Of a DNA stretch of 64,000 nucleotides, positions 34,767-44,559 are shown one piece after another (position 1 is the first letter of the stretch; each line of letters starts with the position of its first letter). The position numbers and the translations under genes are program-made. The stretch spans positions 103,568 through 167,567 of the forward strand of contig JAJTHZ010000067.1 in assembly GCA_021299185.1 (NCBI GenBank). Reading direction: 5' to 3'. The DNA is from Lysobacteraceae bacterium. GTDB lineage: Bacteria; Pseudomonadota; Gammaproteobacteria; Xanthomonadales; Ahniellaceae. Under the pieces are notes generated by a model. That model saw nothing but the letters and a program-made list of their open reading frames with translations, was not told the DNA's origin and made no database searches.

Positions 34767-34787
34767 GCGCCGCGCGCGGCGCCCGGG

Positions 34788-37700
34788 TCAGTGGAAGTCT
34801 CGCGAACGCGCGTCAAGCCCGGACAGCAGCGGTGTCCAGTCGTGCAGGCGATGCGCGACGAGGTGGCGCACGCCATCGGCGACCTGCAGTTCGCCGTCGA
34901 CCGCGAGCAAGGTGGATTCGACCAGTTCGCGACGCTGCCTGGCGGCGAGTTTGAGCCAGACCACCACGTTGACCGTGCCGGTCTCGTCCTCCAGGGTGAC
35001 GAAGGTGACGCCGCTGGCCGTACCCGGTCGCTGGCGCACGGTGACCAGGCCCGCGGTGCGCACGGGCGCGCCATGGCCGAGTTCGCCGAGTTGTGCGGCG
35101 CTGCGCGCGCGGCGTTTCGCCAGCGCGGCGCGGATCAGGGCCATCGGGTGCTTGCCCAGCGTGTAGCCGAGGTGCGCGTAGTCGCTGAAGGTGTCCTGCG
35201 CCGCGGTCGGTGGCGCGAGCGACACGCTTTGTTCGGCGATCCGTGCGCCGTCGAGCACGTCGGGCATCGCCTCGGCGCCAGCCACGGCCCAGTGCGCGCG
35301 GTGGCGGTGGCCGGCGAGGCTGCGCAGCGCGCCGGCCTCGGCCAGGCGCTGGCGTTCGAAGCGATTCAGCGCGGCGCGCTCGACCAGGTGCTGCACGTCG
35401 CGGAACGGCTGTTCCTGGCGCGCGGCGGCGATGCGCCCGGCGGCATCGGGCGACAGGCCGCGGACCATGCGCAGGCCGAGGCGCAGTGAAAGCGGCGAAT
35501 GGCGAATGGCGAATGGCGAATGGCAATCAGCCTGCGCTGCTTCCTCGCCCCCCTTCACTTCCCATTCGCCATTCGCCGTCGAGCGCGCCGCAGGCGCGCG
35601 ATCCATTCGCTGCGCGGAGCGCACCCGTGGTTCCTCCAGCGAACAATCCCAGCCGCTCCACGACACGTCCGCCGGCCGCACCTCCACGCCGTGGCGCTGC
35701 AGGTCGGCGAGGATCTGCGGCGGCTGGTAGAAGCCCATCGGCTGCGAATTGAGCAGCGCGCAGGCGAACACCTCGGGGTGGTGGCACTTCAGCCAGCACG
35801 AGACGTAGACGATCAGCGCGAAGCTCGCCGCGTGCGACTCGGGGAAGCCGTAGGAGCCGAAGCCCTTGATCTGCTCGAACACCTGCAGCGCGAAGGCCTC
35901 GTCGTAGCCGCGCTCGGTCATGCCGGCGACGATGCGCTGCTGGAAGGGATCGAGCCCGCCGCGGCGCTTCCAGGCCGCCATCGAGCGGCGCAGCTTGTCG
36001 GCCTCGCCCGGCGTGAAGCCGGCGGCGACGATGGCGAGCTGCATCACCTGCTCCTGGAAGATCGGCACGCCCAGCGTGCGGCCGAACACCTCGCGCAGCG
36101 CTTCCGAGGGATAGGTGACGGGCTCGAGGCCCTGCCGGCGGCGCAGGTACGGGTGCACCATCTTGCCCTGGATGGGACCGGGGCGGACGATGGCCACCTC
36201 GACCACGAGGTCGTAGAACGTGGCGGGCTTCAGGCGCGGCAGCATCGCCATCTGCGCGCGCGATTCGATCTGGAACACACCGAGCGTGTCGGCGCGCTGG
36301 ATCATGGCGTAGGTCGCGGCATCCTCCGGCGGCACGGTGGCCGGCGCGAGGTCGAGGCCGCGGTGCTGGCGCAGCAGGTCGAAGGCGCGGTGCAGGCAGG
36401 TGAGCATGCCGAGCGCGAGGCAGTCGACCTTCAGCAGGCCCAGCGTGTCGAGGTCGTCCTTGTCCCACTGGATCACGGTGCGGTCCGGCATCGCCGCGTT
36501 CTCCACCGGCACCAGCTCGTGCAGCGGATGGTGCGAGATCACGAAGCCGCCGACGTGCTGCGACAGGTGCTGCGGGAAGTCCTGCAGCTCGCGCGACAGG
36601 GCGAGCAGCTGGCGCAGGGTGCGCGAGGCGGGATCGAAGCCGCGCTCGGCCAGGCGGGCCTCGATGTCGCTGATGTCGTCCCACCACGACAGCGCGCCGG
36701 CGAGCTGCTCCAACTGGTCGGCCGACATGCCCAGCGCCTTGCCGACGTCGCGCACCGCGCTCTTGGGGCGGTAGCAGATCACGGTGGCGGCGAGTGCGGC
36801 GCGCTCGCGGCCGTACTTGCGGTAGATGTACTGGATCACCTCCTCGCGCCGCTCGTGCTCGAAGTCGACGTCGATGTCGGGCGGCTCGTTGCGCTCCTTC
36901 GAGATGAAGCGCTCGAACAGCAGGTTGCCGCGCGCGGGATCGACCTCGGTGATGCCGAGCGCGAAGCACACGGCTGAATTGGCCGCCGAGCCGCGGCCCT
37001 GGCAGAGGATCCCCTGCTGTCGCGCGTAGCGCACGATGTCGTGCACGGTGAGGAAGTACGACTCGTAGCGCAGTTCGGCGATCAGGGCCAGTTCGTGCTC
37101 GACCTGGGCGCGTACCTTGGCCGGCACGCCGGCCGGGAAACGCCAGCGCAGGCCGTCCTCGGTCAACTGGCGCAAGTGGGTGGCGGCGGTGAGGCCCGGC
37201 GGCACCAGTTCGTGCGGATATTCGTAGCGCAGTTCGCGCAGGTTGAACGTGCAGGCCTCGGCGATGCGCGCGGATTCCGCCATCAGTTCGCGCGGGTAGA
37301 TCGCGGCCAGCGCCTCGCGCTTGCGCAGGTGGCGCTCGCCGTTGGGGAACAGCCGGCCGCCGGCCTCGGCCACCGTGGTGTTGTGGCGGATCGCGGTGAG
37401 CACGTCCTGCAGCGCCTTGCGTCGGCGCACGTGCATGTGGACGTCGCCGCAGGCCACCGCCGGCACGCCGTGGGCGTGCGCGAGTTCGATCAGCGCCGCG
37501 AGGCGCTCCGCGTCGTCGGCGGCGCGGTGCAGTTCGACCGCGAGATGGCAGCGATCGGGGAAGAGGTCGCACATCCAGGCAAGAAAATCGGAGTCAGAGG
37601 ACCTTTTTGCCGCAGAACGATATCGGCCCTTTGCCGTTTCCTCTGGTGGAGAAAAGGTGCTCTGACTCCGGTTTTCATGCGTCAGGAAGATCGCCCGCAG

Positions 37701-38087
37701 TCCCGCCCGCGGCAGCGCCTCGAGGTCATCGCACAGCAGGCGGTAGCTGCCCTTCTCCGCCGAGCGTCGCGCGTGGGTGATGATGCGGCAGAGGTTCGCG
37801 TAGCCGGCGAGGTCCTCGACCAGCAGCACGCAGCGCGGTCCGTCGACGAGCGCGAACTCGGCACCCACGATGAGCCTGAGGCCGGTCTCCTGCGCGGCCT
37901 CGTGGGCGCGCACGATGCCGGCGAGACTGCATTCGTCGGTGATGGCGAGCGCGGTGTAGCCGAGTTTCCGCGCGCGCTCGAACAGTTCGCGCGCGGTGGA
38001 TGCGCCGCGCTGGAAACTGAAGTTGGAGACGCAGTGCAGTTCGGCGTAGGGCGGCGCTTCGACGGCCTTCGGACGGCTGGGCGACAC
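34788..38087 (-). CDS. dnaE2: Error-prone DNA polymerase DnaE2
   Basis: A C-family polymerase of 1,099 residues from the GTG at 38085-38087. The PHP domain begins at [17 protein letters not shown]. The catalytic aspartates are in [13 protein letters not shown] and the following palm motifs, and a helix-hairpin-helix and OB fold end the protein. It is the polymerase of the ImuA-ImuB-DnaE2 mutasome. I prefer the GTG because GGAAG lies seven bases upstream and family proteins start here. An ATG at 38297 would add 70 Arg/Ser-rich residues that contain a repeated hairpin. Two in-frame repeat insertions (35494-35577 and 37583-37676) lengthen the protein by roughly 60 residues in all. Confidence 0.93.
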   Translation of the reverse strand: MSPSRPKAVEAPPYAELHCVSNFSFQRGASTARELFERARKLGYTALAITDECSLAGIVRAHEAAQETGLRLIVGAEFALVDGPRCVLLVEDLAGYANLCRIITHARRSAEKGSYRLLCDDLEALPRAGLRAIFLTHENRSQSTFSPPEETAKGRYRSAAKRSSDSDFLAWMCDLFPDRCHLAVELHRAADDAERLAALIELAHAHGVPAVACGDVHMHVRRRKALQDVLTAIRHNTTVAEAGGRLFPNGERHLRKREALAAIYPRELMAESARIAEACTFNLRELRYEYPHELVPPGLTAATHLRQLTEDGLRWRFPAGVPAKVRAQVEHELALIAELRYESYFLTVHDIVRYARQQGILCQGRGSAANSAVCFALGITEVDPARGNLLFERFISKERNEPPDIDVDFEHERREEVIQYIYRKYGRERAALAATVICYRPKSAVRDVGKALGMSADQLEQLAGALSWWDDISDIEARLAERGFDPASRTLRQLLALSRELQDFPQHLSQHVGGFVISHHPLHELVPVENAAMPDRTVIQWDKDDLDTLGLLKVDCLALGMLTCLHRAFDLLRQHRGLDLAPATVPPEDAATYAMIQRADTLGVFQIESRAQMAMLPRLKPATFYDLVVEVAIVRPGPIQGKMVHPYLRRRQGLEPVTYPSEALREVFGRTLGVPIFQEQVMQLAIVAAGFTPGEADKLRRSMAAWKRRGGLDPFQQRIVAGMTERGYDEAFALQVFEQIKGFGSYGFPESHAASFALIVYVSCWLKCHHPEVFACALLNSQPMGFYQPPQILADLQRHGVEVRPADVSWSGWDCSLEEPRVRSAQRMDRAPAARSTANGEWEVKGGEEAAQADCHSPFAIRHSPLSLRLGLRMVRGLSPDAAGRIAAARQEQPFRDVQHLVERAALNRFERQRLAEAGALRSLAGHRHRAHWAVAGAEAMPDVLDGARIAEQSVSLAPPTAAQDTFSDYAHLGYTLGKHPMALIRAALAKRRARSAAQLGELGHGAPVRTAGLVTVRQRPGTASGVTFVTLEDETGTVNVVVWLKLAARQRRELVESTLLAVDGELQVADGVRHLVAHRLHDWTPLLSGLDARSRDFH
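35494..35577. repeat. Palindromic GGCGAAT repeat inserted in dnaE2
   Basis: Four tandem copies of GGCGAAT (35494-35521) face two inverted copies (ATTCGCC, 35564-35577), with about 42 bases between. The segment is translated in dnaE2 as ANGEWE... and ...FAIRHSP, which is unlike any polymerase motif, between the polymerase core and the helix-hairpin-helix region. The frame is kept. Confidence 0.8.
37583..37676. repeat. 94-bp palindromic mini-element inserted in dnaE2
   Basis: A left arm (37583-37608) and a right arm (37651-37676) match as inverted repeats in 23 of 26 bases, around GAAAA-CGGAGTCAGAG-ACCTTTT. This looks like the GGAGTCAGAG-type short repeats seen dispersed in many proteobacteria. 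In dnaE2 it encodes a Ser/Arg/Lys-rich loop ([20 protein letters not shown]) in the PHP domain between LRAIFLTHE and FLAWMCDLF, without a frameshift. Confidence 0.82.
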
Positions 38088-38145
38088 GGCATGGCTTCCG
38101 CGGCGGGAAGCGCCCACGCTCGCCGCGCGCGGTCTCAGAACCTGC

Positions 38146-38180
38146 GAGGAAACCCGCTTCCTGCGGGTTTCTTCGGTCGC
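38146..38180 (-). repeat. Hairpin repeat, copy 1 (between imuB and dnaE2)
   Basis: Read on the minus strand, this 35-base unit matches 42691-42725 in 28 of 35 positions. The shared core is AAACCCGCAGGA followed by GGGTTT, a 9-bp stem here. Another inverted repeat (CCGCGAGCC/GGCTCGCGG) lies next to it. Its presence here argues that 38088-38297 is intergenic and not the dnaE2 N terminus. Confidence 0.6.
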
Positions 38181-38309
38181 TGTCGCGTCCGATCCGCGAG
38201 CGGGCACGGCCTCGCCCGACCGCGAGCCTGCGTCGCGGGCTCGCGGTGTCCGCGATTTCGGATGCGTGCCGCGCGATGCCACGGGCCGGCGGGCCATGGC
38301 GGTCGCGGA

Positions 38310-39788
38310 TCAGGCGAACAGGCCGTGCACGAACCAGCCGTCGCGCGGCGGCCGTTCGCGATAGGCCCACAGGCGCAGGCCCTGCGCGGTGGCGATGCGG
38401 AAGTAGTCGCGCGACACCGGCGCGCCGTCCCACCAGCCGGACTCGATGCGCTCGGGGCCCTCGAAGCCGATCGCGCCACCAGCCTGGCGCAGCCACCAGT
38501 CCAGCGGCTGCGCGGGTTCGAGCAGGAACAGCGGGCGTTCGGCGCCAGCGGCCGGCGGCGGCGGTTCGCGCACGGCGTCGGGCTTCGCGGTGGGGCCCGC
38601 GCGTTCGACCGGCAGCGGCCGCTCGCTCGCCGGAGGGCGAGCGCCCGCGCACTCGGGGCGATGGTCGTCGTGCAGGGCGAGCCGGCGCACGGCCTGCGCG
38701 CCCAGCCGGCTCGACAGGCGTTCCAACACGCGGCCGATGTCCTCGCGCTCGGTGGCCGCGGCGAAGAGATCACGCGCGGCGCCGTCCTCGGCCGCGCACT
38801 CCGGCGCCTCCAGGCCGATCGACAGCACCGGCGCCGGCAGCGCGAGGCGCTCGATCTGCGCGCGCGCCAGCGCGCGCAGGTGTTCGACATCCGAGCTGGG
38901 CCGCACCAGGCCGAGCGTGACGAGGGTGGGCGGATGCCCCTCGTGGCGCAGCGCGAACACCGCGCGCTGCAGGCGCAACTGGCGCACCGTGAGCCAGGCC
39001 CCGAGTTCGCGCAGCAACCGGCCGACCGGGAAAGCCAGTGCCTCGCCGTGCTCGACCGCGTACGGCAGTTCGAGTCCCGCGGCGAAGCGCTCCGGTGGGC
39101 GGAAGGGCTCCACCGGTTCGGGCCGGCGGCCGAACAGACGGTCCATCCAGTCGACCACCTCGCGGCCGAAGCGCCGCGCGAGTTCGGCGCGCGGCAGGCG
39201 CAGCAGGGCGTCGAGCCGACGCACGCCGATGCCGTCGAGCCCGGCGCGCGCCGCGGCGGGTATCTCGGCGAGTTCGAGCGGCCAGTCGGCGATCAGTCCC
39301 TGCAGGGTGTCGACGCGACGCACGATGCGGCGCTCACCGCGCCGCGCCAGCAGGCGCGCCGCGGCCGGCGTGGGACCGATCGCGGCGGTGGTGGCGTAGC
39401 CTTGCGCTTCACAGGCGGCGAGCAACGCGCGCGACAGCGGCACCAGCCCGCCGAACAATCGCTGGCTGGCCTCGACCTCCAGCAGCAGGCTGTGGTCGCC
39501 CATGAAGCCGACATGGGAGGAAAAGCCGAGCGCGACCAGCGCCAGCGCGCACAGCGCCTCGCGTTCGCCGGCCGGCGAACGGGGCAACAGGCGCAGGTTG
39601 TCGCACAGCGCGAGCGCGGCGGCCACCGTGTGGCCCTCGCGCACGCCGGCGGCGCGCGCGGCGTCGTTGGGCACCGCGATGCGCGGCGTGTTGCCCTCGA
39701 CCGCGGTCAGCGCGAAGGGGCCGTCCTGCGCGGCGGGACCGAGTCGGTCCAGCGGCAAACGCGGGAAGCGGAGGGCGAGCCAGAGCAT
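38310..39788 (-). CDS. imuB: ImuB, Y-family polymerase-like mutasome protein
   Basis: A 492-residue protein related to Y-family polymerases. The N terminus MLWLALRFPRLPLDRLG lacks the catalytic acidic residue of true polymerases, as expected of ImuB, which acts as the adaptor between the beta clamp and DnaE2. The palm/finger region and helix-hairpin-helix (RAGLDGIGVRRLDALLRLP, residues 172-190) are recognisable. It starts 16 bases after imuA and ends 12 bases before the longest possible dnaE2 frame, in a single SOS operon. Confidence 0.92.
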   Translation of the reverse strand: MLWLALRFPRLPLDRLGPAAQDGPFALTAVEGNTPRIAVPNDAARAAGVREGHTVAAALALCDNLRLLPRSPAGEREALCALALVALGFSSHVGFMGDHSLLLEVEASQRLFGGLVPLSRALLAACEAQGYATTAAIGPTPAAARLLARRGERRIVRRVDTLQGLIADWPLELAEIPAAARAGLDGIGVRRLDALLRLPRAELARRFGREVVDWMDRLFGRRPEPVEPFRPPERFAAGLELPYAVEHGEALAFPVGRLLRELGAWLTVRQLRLQRAVFALRHEGHPPTLVTLGLVRPSSDVEHLRALARAQIERLALPAPVLSIGLEAPECAAEDGAARDLFAAATEREDIGRVLERLSSRLGAQAVRRLALHDDHRPECAGARPPASERPLPVERAGPTAKPDAVREPPPPAAGAERPLFLLEPAQPLDWWLRQAGGAIGFEGPERIESGWWDGAPVSRDYFRIATAQGLRLWAYRERPPRDGWFVHGLFA

Positions 39789-39804
39789 GGCGGCGTCGGC
39801 CCGC

Positions 39805-40782
39805 TCACGATCGACGCAGGCGTTCGCGGCGCGCCACCGCGCGCCAGTCGGACGGATTGCCCTCCTCACGGCCGTCGATCCCCAGTCCCGGCTGGACCGG
39901 GCCGCGGGCCGGCGACGGCAGCGCGCGCAGCGGGGGCGTCGCCGCGGCGCCGAGGGTGGCGACGCCGGACTTCGACCCCGCGGCCTTCGCCGGCGCGTGC
40001 TTCGCGGCAATGCCGTTCGATGGCGCGCCGTTCGGAAGCGCCGATGCCGTCGCTGCGACCGGCGCGGGCGCCACCCCACCCTCGCCCGCCGGCGCGCCGG
40101 CGCGCTGCGCGGCCTGCGCCGCGCGCCAGCGCGGTTGCTTCGCCAGCAGGCGCAGGCGCTGGCCACGCTCGGCACGCCAGTCGCCGCCGCGGCATTTGAC
40201 GATCTCGAAGGTGCCGTCGGCGTCGATGCGCAAGCGCAGCGCGGCCGGCGACAGGCGCTGCGCCGCCGTTTCGGGCCGGAACAGCACGGCCAGCGCCTGG
40301 CCGCTTTCGGCGGCGAGCTGCAGGCGGCGCAGCGCGTTGGCGTCCTCGCCGTCCCACCACAGCAGCACCGCGCCGCAGGCGCCGCCGCGCAGGAGTTGTT
40401 CGGCCGCCCACAGCGCCTGCTGCGCGCGCGCCGGCGCGTGGCGCAGGCCGGGCTGCGGCGGTTCGACCACCAGACAGCGTTCGATGTCGACGCCGGCGGA
40501 GGCCAGCGCCGGCGCGTACAGCGGATGCGGCGGCGCGACCCAAGCCAGCCAGCGCGCGGATTCGCGCAGTTGGGCCAGCGCCGGCAGCAGCAGGCCGATC
40601 TCGCCCATGCCGGGCTGTGCGCAGCAGACCTCGGTCAGCACGCCCAGCGGCCAGCCACCGCCGGGCAGCAGCGCGTCCAGCGCGGCGTGCCCGCTGGCGA
40701 TCGCCGGCTGCGCGCGCGACCGGCGCGGGCCACGCCAGACGTCGGGACGTTCGAGCAGCGGATCGAGGCCGGACTTGTTCAT
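39805..40782 (-). CDS. imuA: ImuA, RecA/SulA-like mutasome protein
   Basis: A 325-residue protein. Its first 200 residues follow the RecA-like ImuA pattern: [23 protein letters not shown], of which GGGWPLG is the family mark in place of a true P-loop, then [11 protein letters not shown] and [17 protein letters not shown] low-complexity, Ala/Pro/Lys-rich tail follows to the end. The ATG overlaps the lexA stop by four bases. It works with ImuB and DnaE2 in damage-induced mutagenesis. Confidence 0.9.
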   Translation of the reverse strand: MNKSGLDPLLERPDVWRGPRRSRAQPAIASGHAALDALLPGGGWPLGVLTEVCCAQPGMGEIGLLLPALAQLRESARWLAWVAPPHPLYAPALASAGVDIERCLVVEPPQPGLRHAPARAQQALWAAEQLLRGGACGAVLLWWDGEDANALRRLQLAAESGQALAVLFRPETAAQRLSPAALRLRIDADGTFEIVKCRGGDWRAERGQRLRLLAKQPRWRAAQAAQRAGAPAGEGGVAPAPVAATASALPNGAPSNGIAAKHAPAKAAGSKSGVATLGAAATPPLRALPSPARGPVQPGLGIDGREEGNPSDWRAVARRERLRRS

Positions 40783-41441
40783 CGGGTTCCCACCGTGGTG
40801 CGCAGCACGCCCACCACCACGCCTTCCAGCGCCAGCGGTTCGCCGGCGGGATCGACGTCGATCGGCTGGAAATCCGGGTTGGCCGGCAGCAGGCGCACCT
40901 GGCCGCCGCGGCGCTGCAGGCGCTTGACCGTCGCCTCGTCGCCGATCCGCGCCACCACCATCTCGCCGTCGCGCGCCTCCGGCGTGCGGCGCACGGCGAC
41001 CAGGTCGCCGTCGAGGATGCCGGCGTCGCGCATGCTCTCGCCGCGCACGCGCAGCAGGTAGTCGGCGCGGCCGGCGAACAGCGAAGGATCGATCGCCACC
41101 TGGCGCTCGACGTGCTGCTCGGCGAGGATCGGCGCGCCCGCGGCGACGCGGCCGACCAGCGGCAGCGTGGCGGCCGCGCCCGCGTCCTCGCGCGCCGCGG
41201 ACGCGCTGCGCGCGCGGCCCTTGCCGCGCAGCACGCGGATCCCGCGATGCCCGGCCTCCAGCGCGATCGCGCCCTTGCGCGCCAGCGCGCGCAGGTGTTC
41301 CTCCGCCGCATTGGCGGAGCGGAAGCCGAAGGCGCTGGCGATCTCGGCGCGGGTCGGCGGATAGCCGCGCGCGGCGACCTCGCGCTCGATGAGGGCGAGG
41401 ATCTCGCGCTGGCGAATGGTCAGTTCATCGGTCGGCGGCAT
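40779..41441 (-). CDS. lexA: LexA SOS repressor
   Basis: A 220-residue repressor/autoprotease. The N-terminal winged helix (residues 1-72) includes [21 protein letters not shown]. The self-cleavage bond is Ala101-Gly102 in RVAAGAP, and the catalytic dyad is Ser136 (RGESMRDAG) and Lys173 (ATVKRL). It heads the lexA-imuA-imuB-dnaE2 operon and must repress itself from the box at 41443-41458. This operon-linked LexA may be a second, cassette-specific copy; the window cannot show whether another lexA exists. Confidence 0.95.
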   Translation of the reverse strand: MPPTDELTIRQREILALIEREVAARGYPPTRAEIASAFGFRSANAAEEHLRALARKGAIALEAGHRGIRVLRGKGRARSASAAREDAGAAATLPLVGRVAAGAPILAEQHVERQVAIDPSLFAGRADYLLRVRGESMRDAGILDGDLVAVRRTPEARDGEMVVARIGDEATVKRLQRRGGQVRLLPANPDFQPIDVDPAGEPLALEGVVVGVLRTTVGTR

Positions 41442-41442
41442 A

Positions 41443-41478
41443 CTGTGTTTTTATACAGTGGTCGCCGGCGCCCCGCAA
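41443..41478 (-). promoter_or_regulatory. LexA box and promoter of the mutasome operon
   Basis: CTGTATAAAAACACAG (minus strand, 41458-41443) is an SOS box of the CTGT-N8-ACAG type. The likely -10 TATAAA (41455-41450) lies inside it, and TTGCGG (41478-41473) is a -35 at 17 bases. The box ends one base before the lexA ATG, so transcription would start at or within a few bases of the start codon. Confidence 0.85.
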
Positions 41479-41553
41479 GGGCGCCAGCGGCGACGCCCAC
41501 GCCGTTCCGGCGGGCGGCGCATAATCGGCGGTTTCCGCCGCGCCAGGCCGCCC

Positions 41554-42606
41554 ATGCCGACCCCCACCCCCTGCCCCATCGTCCACGCCGCGACCCGCCG
41601 CCGCCTCGAAGCGCTCTCGCACCTGGTCGGCGACACCCCGATAATCGCCGTCGACGTCGCCTTCCGCGGCCGCGCGCGCACGGTCTACGCCAAGGCCGAG
41701 TACCTGAACTACACCGGCAGCATCAAGGACCGCATGGCGCTGCACATCCTCGCCTGCGCGCACGCGCGGATGGCACTCGCGCCCGGCGCGCCGATCGCCG
41801 AGGCCACCAGCGGCAACACCGGCATCGCCTTCGCCGCGATCGGCCGCGCGCTGGGCCACCCGGTGACGATCTTCATGCCGGACTGGATGAGCCAGGAGCG
41901 CAAGGACCTGATCCGCAGCCTCGGCGCCACCGTGCGCCTGGTCAGCCGCGACGAAGGCGGCTTCCTCGGCAGCATCGCGCTGGCCGAGCAGTTCGCGCAG
42001 CGCCACGCCGGCACCTTCCTGCCGCGCCAGTTCGACAACGACGACAACAGCGCCGCGCACCGCGCGGGCACCGGGCCGGAGATCCTCGCGCAACTGGCCG
42101 CGATCGGCCGCGTGCCGCAGGCCTTCGTCGCGGGCGTGGGCACCGGCGGCACCATCATGGGCGCGGGCGGTTTCCTGCGCGAGCACTGCCCGGGCATCCG
42201 CATCCACCCGCTGGAGCCGGCGAACTCGCCCACCCTGTCCACCGGCTGCAAGGTCGGCCGGCACCGCATCCAGGGCATCTCCGACGAGTTCATCCCGGCG
42301 ATCTGCCGGCTGGGCGAGCTCGACGACGTCATCGCGGTCGACGACGGCGATGCGATCCGCATGGCGCAGCGCCTGTCGGCGGAACTGGGCCTGCCGGTCG
42401 GCATCTCCAGCGGCGCCAACCTGCTCGGCGCCCTGCTCGCCGCCGAGCCGCTGGGCGACGATCCGGTGGTGGCGACGATCTTCTGCGACGACAACAAGAA
42501 GTACCTGTCGACCGACCTGATGCGCCACGAGCCGGCGCAGCCGGACCACCTCACCGACCAGGTCGTGCTGCGCGAGTTCCGCGTGCTGCCGCGCGCCGGG
42601 CGCTGA
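41554..42606 (+). CDS. PLP-dependent cysteine synthase-family enzyme
   Basis: A 350-residue fold-type II PLP enzyme. The Schiff-base Lys is in [10 protein letters not shown], the substrate loop in [12 protein letters not shown], the phosphate-binding glycines in [10 protein letters not shown], and the cofactor Ser region in PVGISSGAN. It differs from classical CysK in its C terminus ([13 protein letters not shown]). It could make cysteine or a related beta-substituted alanine. It diverges from lexA with about 110 bases between, and is followed by two hairpins. Confidence 0.88.
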   Translation: MPTPTPCPIVHAATRRRLEALSHLVGDTPIIAVDVAFRGRARTVYAKAEYLNYTGSIKDRMALHILACAHARMALAPGAPIAEATSGNTGIAFAAIGRALGHPVTIFMPDWMSQERKDLIRSLGATVRLVSRDEGGFLGSIALAEQFAQRHAGTFLPRQFDNDDNSAAHRAGTGPEILAQLAAIGRVPQAFVAGVGTGGTIMGAGGFLREHCPGIRIHPLEPANSPTLSTGCKVGRHRIQGISDEFIPAICRLGELDDVIAVDDGDAIRMAQRLSAELGLPVGISSGANLLGALLAAEPLGDDPVVATIFCDDNKKYLSTDLMRHEPAQPDHLTDQVVLREFRVLPRAGR

Positions 42607-42725
42607 GAGGCTGTGAAAAACAGCCTCTTGGGCGGGCCATGCACGCAAGTGCATGATCCGCGGGAGCGCGTGCGGACATGTGCCGGACGCGCGACTGGAA
42701 AAACCCGCAGGACGTGGGTTTTTTC
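42606..42725 (+). terminator. Terminator hairpins after the cysteine synthase-like gene
   Basis: Arms AGAGGCTGT (42606-42614) and ACAGCCTCT (42620-42628) form a perfect hairpin straight after the stop. A second hairpin (AAAAACCC at 42699-42706, GGGTTTTT at 42716-42723) carries a T-run and is copy 2 of the 35-base repeat at 38146-38180. It may work in both directions, since the next gene is convergent. Confidence 0.7.
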
Positions 42726-42740
42726 ATCTGCGCTGAGCGC

Positions 42741-43433
42741 TCAGCCCGCCGCCGGCCGCTGCCAGGATTCGCGGAAACCCGCGACGTCGAGCGTCCAGTC
42801 GCCGCTGGAGCCCTCGGCGAAGGCGACGGCGAGGAACCAGCCGGCCAGGTTGGCCGGGCGCCGCGCGGCATCCGGGTCGGCGTAGGCGAGCGCGGCCAGC
42901 GGCGCGCCGTCGGCGACATCCGTGATCCGGACCTGCAATCGTGACGCGGCATCGACCGACAGGTCGAGCGCGTACCAGCGTTCCTCCCGCAGCGACGGGC
43001 TCCAGGAGTCCGGCACCAGCCGGTTGCCGCCGTACCAGAAGCTCTCGACCTGCGCGGCCGGCGGCTGCGGGCAGCCCTGCGGCGCGCCGCTGACGTTGCC
43101 GATCGCGAGCCCGAGGCCTTCCAGGCTGCCCGGCGCGGGACGGTCGGGCGGCAAGGTCACCGCCGCGCGCAGCGCCAGCGCCGCGTGGCTGCCGGGGCTG
43201 CGGGTGAACCAGCCGCGCGAACGCAGGCGCAGCGACAGTCGCTGCACGCTGCCCTCGACCACCGCGCGACGGCGGTTGAACCACAGCGCGGGCGCCTCCA
43301 GCGGCTGCCAGCCGATCGCGCCCGACTCGCGCAACCGGTGCCGCAGGGCGCCGCCGCGCCAGGCGATCTCGAAGTCCAGCGCCGTGCCCTCGGGCACCAT
43401 CAGGCGCGGGTCGGCGGCGGCGGGCGTGTGCAT
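42741..43433 (-). CDS. Conserved-looking protein, function unknown
   Basis: A 230-residue protein from the ATG at 43431-43433. I do not recognise it. It alternates short beta strands with Trp/Arg-rich turns (RSRGWFTRSPGSH, FWYGGNRLVPDSW, EERWYALDLSVD) and looks like a beta-sandwich, lectin-like fold. No signal peptide or membrane segment is evident. It diverges from the SRAP gene. Confidence 0.6.
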   Translation of the reverse strand: MHTPAAADPRLMVPEGTALDFEIAWRGGALRHRLRESGAIGWQPLEAPALWFNRRRAVVEGSVQRLSLRLRSRGWFTRSPGSHAALALRAAVTLPPDRPAPGSLEGLGLAIGNVSGAPQGCPQPPAAQVESFWYGGNRLVPDSWSPSLREERWYALDLSVDAASRLQVRITDVADGAPLAALAYADPDAARRPANLAGWFLAVAFAEGSSGDWTLDVAGFRESWQRPAAG

Positions 43434-43486
43434 GGCGCCACTGTGTGCCGGCACGGCGCCGCGCGCAAGCGCGCTATCGTTGGCGC

Positions 43487-44164
43487 ATGTGCGGACGCTA
43501 CGCCCTGCATGGCCCGTTCAACCGCCGCGACCCGGACTGGGTCGCGCGCTGGATGGAGCAACTGGTGTCGGTGACCGGCGGCGAGGCGCGCTACAACATC
43601 GCGCCCGGCACCGACGTGCCGGTGTTCGTGTCCGTGGATGGCGAGCCTGCGGCGCGCATGCTGCGCTGGGGCCTGGTGCCCGGGTGGGCGAAGGACGCGA
43701 AGATCGGCTACTCGACGATCAACGCGCGCAGCGAGACCGTGGCGGAGAAACCCGCGTTCCGCTCCGCCTGGCGCGCCGGCCAGCGCTGCATCGTGCCGGC
43801 CAGCGGCTGGTACGAGTGGCAGGCGGGCGCGGAAGGCAAGCAGCCCTGGCACATCGCCGCGGCCGACGAGGCCAACCCACTGGGCTTCGCCGGCCTGTGG
43901 GACCGCTGGCGCGCGCCGGACGGCGAGGTGCTGCAGTCCTGCACCATCCTCACCGTGCCCGCCGCCGCGGCCATCGCGTCCCTGCACGAGCGCCAGCCCC
44001 TGGTGCTCGACCCGTCCGACTGGCCCGTATGGCTGGCCGCGCGCCCGGCCAGCGTGGCCGACCTGCTGCGCACCCCGGCGATGGCCTGGCGCGCCTGGCC
44101 GGTCTCCAAGGCGGTCGGCAACGCCCGCCACGAAGGGCCGGACCTGCTGCGGCCCGTGGCCTGA
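43487..44164 (+). CDS. SRAP/HMCES-family abasic-site protein (YedK-like)
   Basis: A 225-residue protein that starts MCGRYALHG. After Met removal Cys2 becomes the N-terminal nucleophile that cross-links to abasic sites in single-stranded DNA. Other family blocks are present: RYNIAPGTDVPV, MLRWGLVPGWA, INARSETVAEKPAFR, the PASGWYEW acid and RHEGPDL. The true start must be at 43487, since only that places Cys at position 2. It fits the nearby SOS genes functionally but no LexA box is seen upstream of it. Confidence 0.95.
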   Translation: MCGRYALHGPFNRRDPDWVARWMEQLVSVTGGEARYNIAPGTDVPVFVSVDGEPAARMLRWGLVPGWAKDAKIGYSTINARSETVAEKPAFRSAWRAGQRCIVPASGWYEWQAGAEGKQPWHIAAADEANPLGFAGLWDRWRAPDGEVLQSCTILTVPAAAAIASLHERQPLVLDPSDWPVWLAARPASVADLLRTPAMAWRAWPVSKAVGNARHEGPDLLRPVA

Positions 44165-44278
44165 GCCACCGGCCCCGGGCCTGGAGCCAAGTGCCTGATC
44201 CGGCTTTGCCTTTCGCCGCGGACGTGGGTAGAATGCGCGGCTCGTTTTTCGCCCAGCCCCCATTCGGAAGGTCGCGTC

Positions 44279-44404
44279 ATGAAAGTCCTGTCCTCGCTGA
44301 AGTCCGCGAAGAGCCGTCACCGCGACTGCAAGGTGGTTCGCCGCCGCGGCAAGCTGTTCGTGATCTGCAAGTCGAACCCGCGCTTCAAGGCGCGCCAGCG
44401 CTGA
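44279..44404 (+). CDS. rpmJ: 50S ribosomal protein L36 (type B)
   Basis: A 41-residue basic protein, [20 protein letters not shown] onward, ending in [10 protein letters not shown]. It has two Cys (17 and 30) and lacks the CxxC zinc ribbon of the other form, so it is the zinc-independent type. GGAAGG lies seven bases upstream of the ATG. A terminator follows. In zinc-poor cells such forms replace the zinc-containing L36; in Xanthomonadales this form is often the only one. Confidence 0.95.
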   Translation: MKVLSSLKSAKSRHRDCKVVRRRGKLFVICKSNPRFKARQR

Positions 44405-44447
44405 GCGCCCGGGCGCCGCCCGGCGCCCGTGGTTCGCCGCAACGACG

Positions 44448-44522
44448 AAGGGCCGGCTTGCGCCGGCCCTTTCGTTTTCCGCGGTCCCCGGAAAGGCGAA
44501 GGGCCGGCGGTTCGCCGGCCCT
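44448..44522. terminator. Two back-to-back terminator hairpins
   Basis: AAGGGCCGGC and its complement (44448-44457, 44462-44471) with loop TTGC and a following TCGTTTT terminate rpmJ. A second hairpin with 10-bp arms (44500-44509, 44513-44522) probably serves the minus-strand operon that ends at 44560. Confidence 0.85.
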
Positions 44523-44559
44523 CCGGTCCGCGCGACCCGCCGATCCGGGCCGCGCAGGT

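Noticed and set aside
38088..38297. A 70-residue N-terminal extension of DnaE2
   Set aside because: The residues are Arg/Ser-rich without family similarity, and the DNA holds a repeated hairpin and another dyad, while a GTG with a good ribosome site gives the usual start.
38310..39788. ImuB as an active Y-family polymerase
   Set aside because: The first catalytic acidic motif is missing at the N terminus and the operon already encodes DnaE2, so it is the known inactive adaptor.
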